The translations under genes and the position numbers were made by a program. 64,000 nt of DNA, taken from the NCBI RefSeq assembly GCF_963677575.1, contig NZ_OY782038.1, positions 1,550,001 to 1,614,000 of the forward strand, read 5' to 3'. Below the pieces are notes generated by a model, which was given only the letters and a program-made list of their open reading frames with translations, did no database searches and was not told the origin of the DNA. Position 1 is the first letter of the stretch. Every line of letters begins with the position of its first letter. The stretch comes from an uncultured Draconibacterium sp. GTDB taxonomy: Bacteria > Bacteroidota > Bacteroidia > Bacteroidales > Prolixibacteraceae. Positions 63,101 to 64,000 of the stretch are shown here, in pieces.

Positions 63101-64000
63101 CTACAATTTATCGCCATTTTCCAATAAATAGGCTTCTGCTTCCACATTCCACAATCCCATGTACTTTTTGCAAAGCTTATCCAGCTCGGCATACACCGGG
63201 TTATCTTTTCCTTTCTCCTCGAATTCAGCAATTGCTGTAAGCGGAAAATCAAAATGTGTATAAATCAATTTCTTACCTCCCGGAATATTCGGCAGATTCA
63301 AAGTAGCTTCAGGCACTGCATTTAAACCACCAATGTGGGTTACCAATCCTGCAGGATCCAGTCCTGCGGTCATAATTTCCAGCGCTTCGTTCATGTCATC
63401 GGTATTACCGCCTGAAGTTCCAACAATGTGCGTATAAGCGTAGTGTACGTTATAGAAATTCATTTTTGCCGAGAACTCCGTGTTTGATGGTCCTGCAAAA
63501 AAGTTCAAACATCCGTCGAAACCAAGAATTGCATCGCCTTGCTCAACAACCGGTGCAACCGGTGCAAAAACAAATACATCGTCGTAACCTGTGCCGCCGG
63601 TTAATTCCTTTAGCCCAGCTACAGGATCAGCCATTTCTGCAGTATTGATGTATTTCAAATCAATGCCACGCCCTTTGGCGAACTCAACGGTATAAAGCTC
63701 AGCTGCACGGTCCAATCTTGTCTGGTCGATATCGGTAACCACCATCAACGATGGTTTTCTGTCTTCGCGGCGCAAAACGTAATTGATGGCTGCCAGTCCC
63801 ATTGGACCAACACCGGCAAGAATGGCCATTTTTCCACCCTCAACAATTTCCATCTTGTGTACGTAGCTTCCGGCTGTTGTGTGGTAATTGGCATGCATAG
63901 CACCAATAACACAGCTTAAAGGCTCTGCCAACGACGCAGGATAATAACCTGGTCCTTCGTAAGCTAACAGACAATCCTGTACCAATACATCTTTTGGAAT
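63101..64000 (-). CDS. SorE-like zinc alcohol dehydrogenase, 5' end outside window
   Basis: The minus-strand frame is open to the window edge, so the N-terminus is missing. The visible 299 codons show the MDR-family cofactor domain: ASLAEPLSCVIGA, MAILAGVGPMGLAAINYVL, TDIDQTRLDRA and LNFFAGPSN. The sequence resembles L-sorbose-1-phosphate reductase-like dehydrogenases. Such genes occur with deoxysugar pathways, so oxidation or reduction of a fucose- or rhamnose-derived intermediate is possible, but it is also convergent with GH88 and may be unrelated. The real start lies beyond 64000. Confidence 0.72.
   Translation of the reverse strand: MPKDVLVQDCLLAYEGPGYYPASLAEPLSCVIGAMHANYHTTAGSYVHKMEIVEGGKMAILAGVGPMGLAAINYVLRREDRKPSLMVVTDIDQTRLDRAAELYTVEFAKGRGIDLKYINTAEMADPVAGLKELTGGTGYDDVFVFAPVAPVVEQGDAILGFDGCLNFFAGPSNTEFSAKMNFYNVHYAYTHIVGTSGGNTDDMNEALEIMTAGLDPAGLVTHIGGLNAVPEATLNLPNIPGGKKLIYTHFDFPLTAIAEFEEKGKDNPVYAELDKLCKKYMGLWNVEAEAYLLENGDKL

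Noticed and set aside
1..64000. CRISPR arrays, tRNA or rRNA genes
   Set aside because: I saw no regularly spaced repeats and no tRNA or rRNA-like sequence while reading, although a tRNA or small RNA could be missed by eye.

Overview
The window looks like a polysaccharide-degradation region of a Bacteroidota chromosome. A marine or gut relative of the Prolixibacteraceae/Marinilabiliales is my guess from gene style alone. The phylum call rests on SusC/SusD pairs, many lipobox-type secreted glycosidases, a hybrid two-component sensor with a periplasmic propeller, TAnnTTTG-type promoter boxes, and starts without Shine-Dalgarno sequences.

Positions 1-23908 (+ strand) hold the end of a SusD gene, then a long co-directional run: GH42, GH106, an unclassified six-hairpin glycosidase, GH28, GH2, a DUF4450 giant, a GH43-like propeller, a tandem CE12 esterase, PL11, GH105 and GH43. 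Together these fit deacetylation, cleavage and trimming of rhamnogalacturonan I with galactose- and arabinose-type side groups.

Positions 24300-27320 are an AT-rich insert: three overlapping genes that look like a complete ABC-three-component (ABC-3C) conflict system (SMEK-domain protein, small middle component, DUF2326-type ATPase). It sits between two convergent carbohydrate operons. It is the most interesting accessory element here. Positions 27317-30373 (- strand) are GH105, DUF4861 and an alpha/beta hydrolase. Positions 30400-31771 hold a strong hairpin, an orphan PEGA-like secreted protein and a tiny transposase remnant touching the 3' end of a DUF5916 outer-membrane protein.

Positions 31755-40679 (- strand) hold DUF5916, GH3, a type-B carboxylesterase and a second GH3. 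A Nudix-type regulator lies divergently. Positions 41614-47003 (- strand) are an L-fucose operon (FucI, FucK, a RhaD-like aldolase, a Bcr/CflA-type MFS protein) with a divergent AraC regulator.

Positions 48232-62993 look like a second utilisation locus, probably for arabinogalactan: a GUS-like GH2, a GH43_24-like exo-galactanase, the hybrid sensor, GH16, SusC, SusD and GH88. The window ends inside a SorE-like dehydrogenase. Removal of uronic acid, rhamnose and galactose outside the cytoplasm, SusCD import and cytoplasmic fucose catabolism would form one pathway; that substrate assignment is inference. I saw no rRNA, tRNA or CRISPR array.
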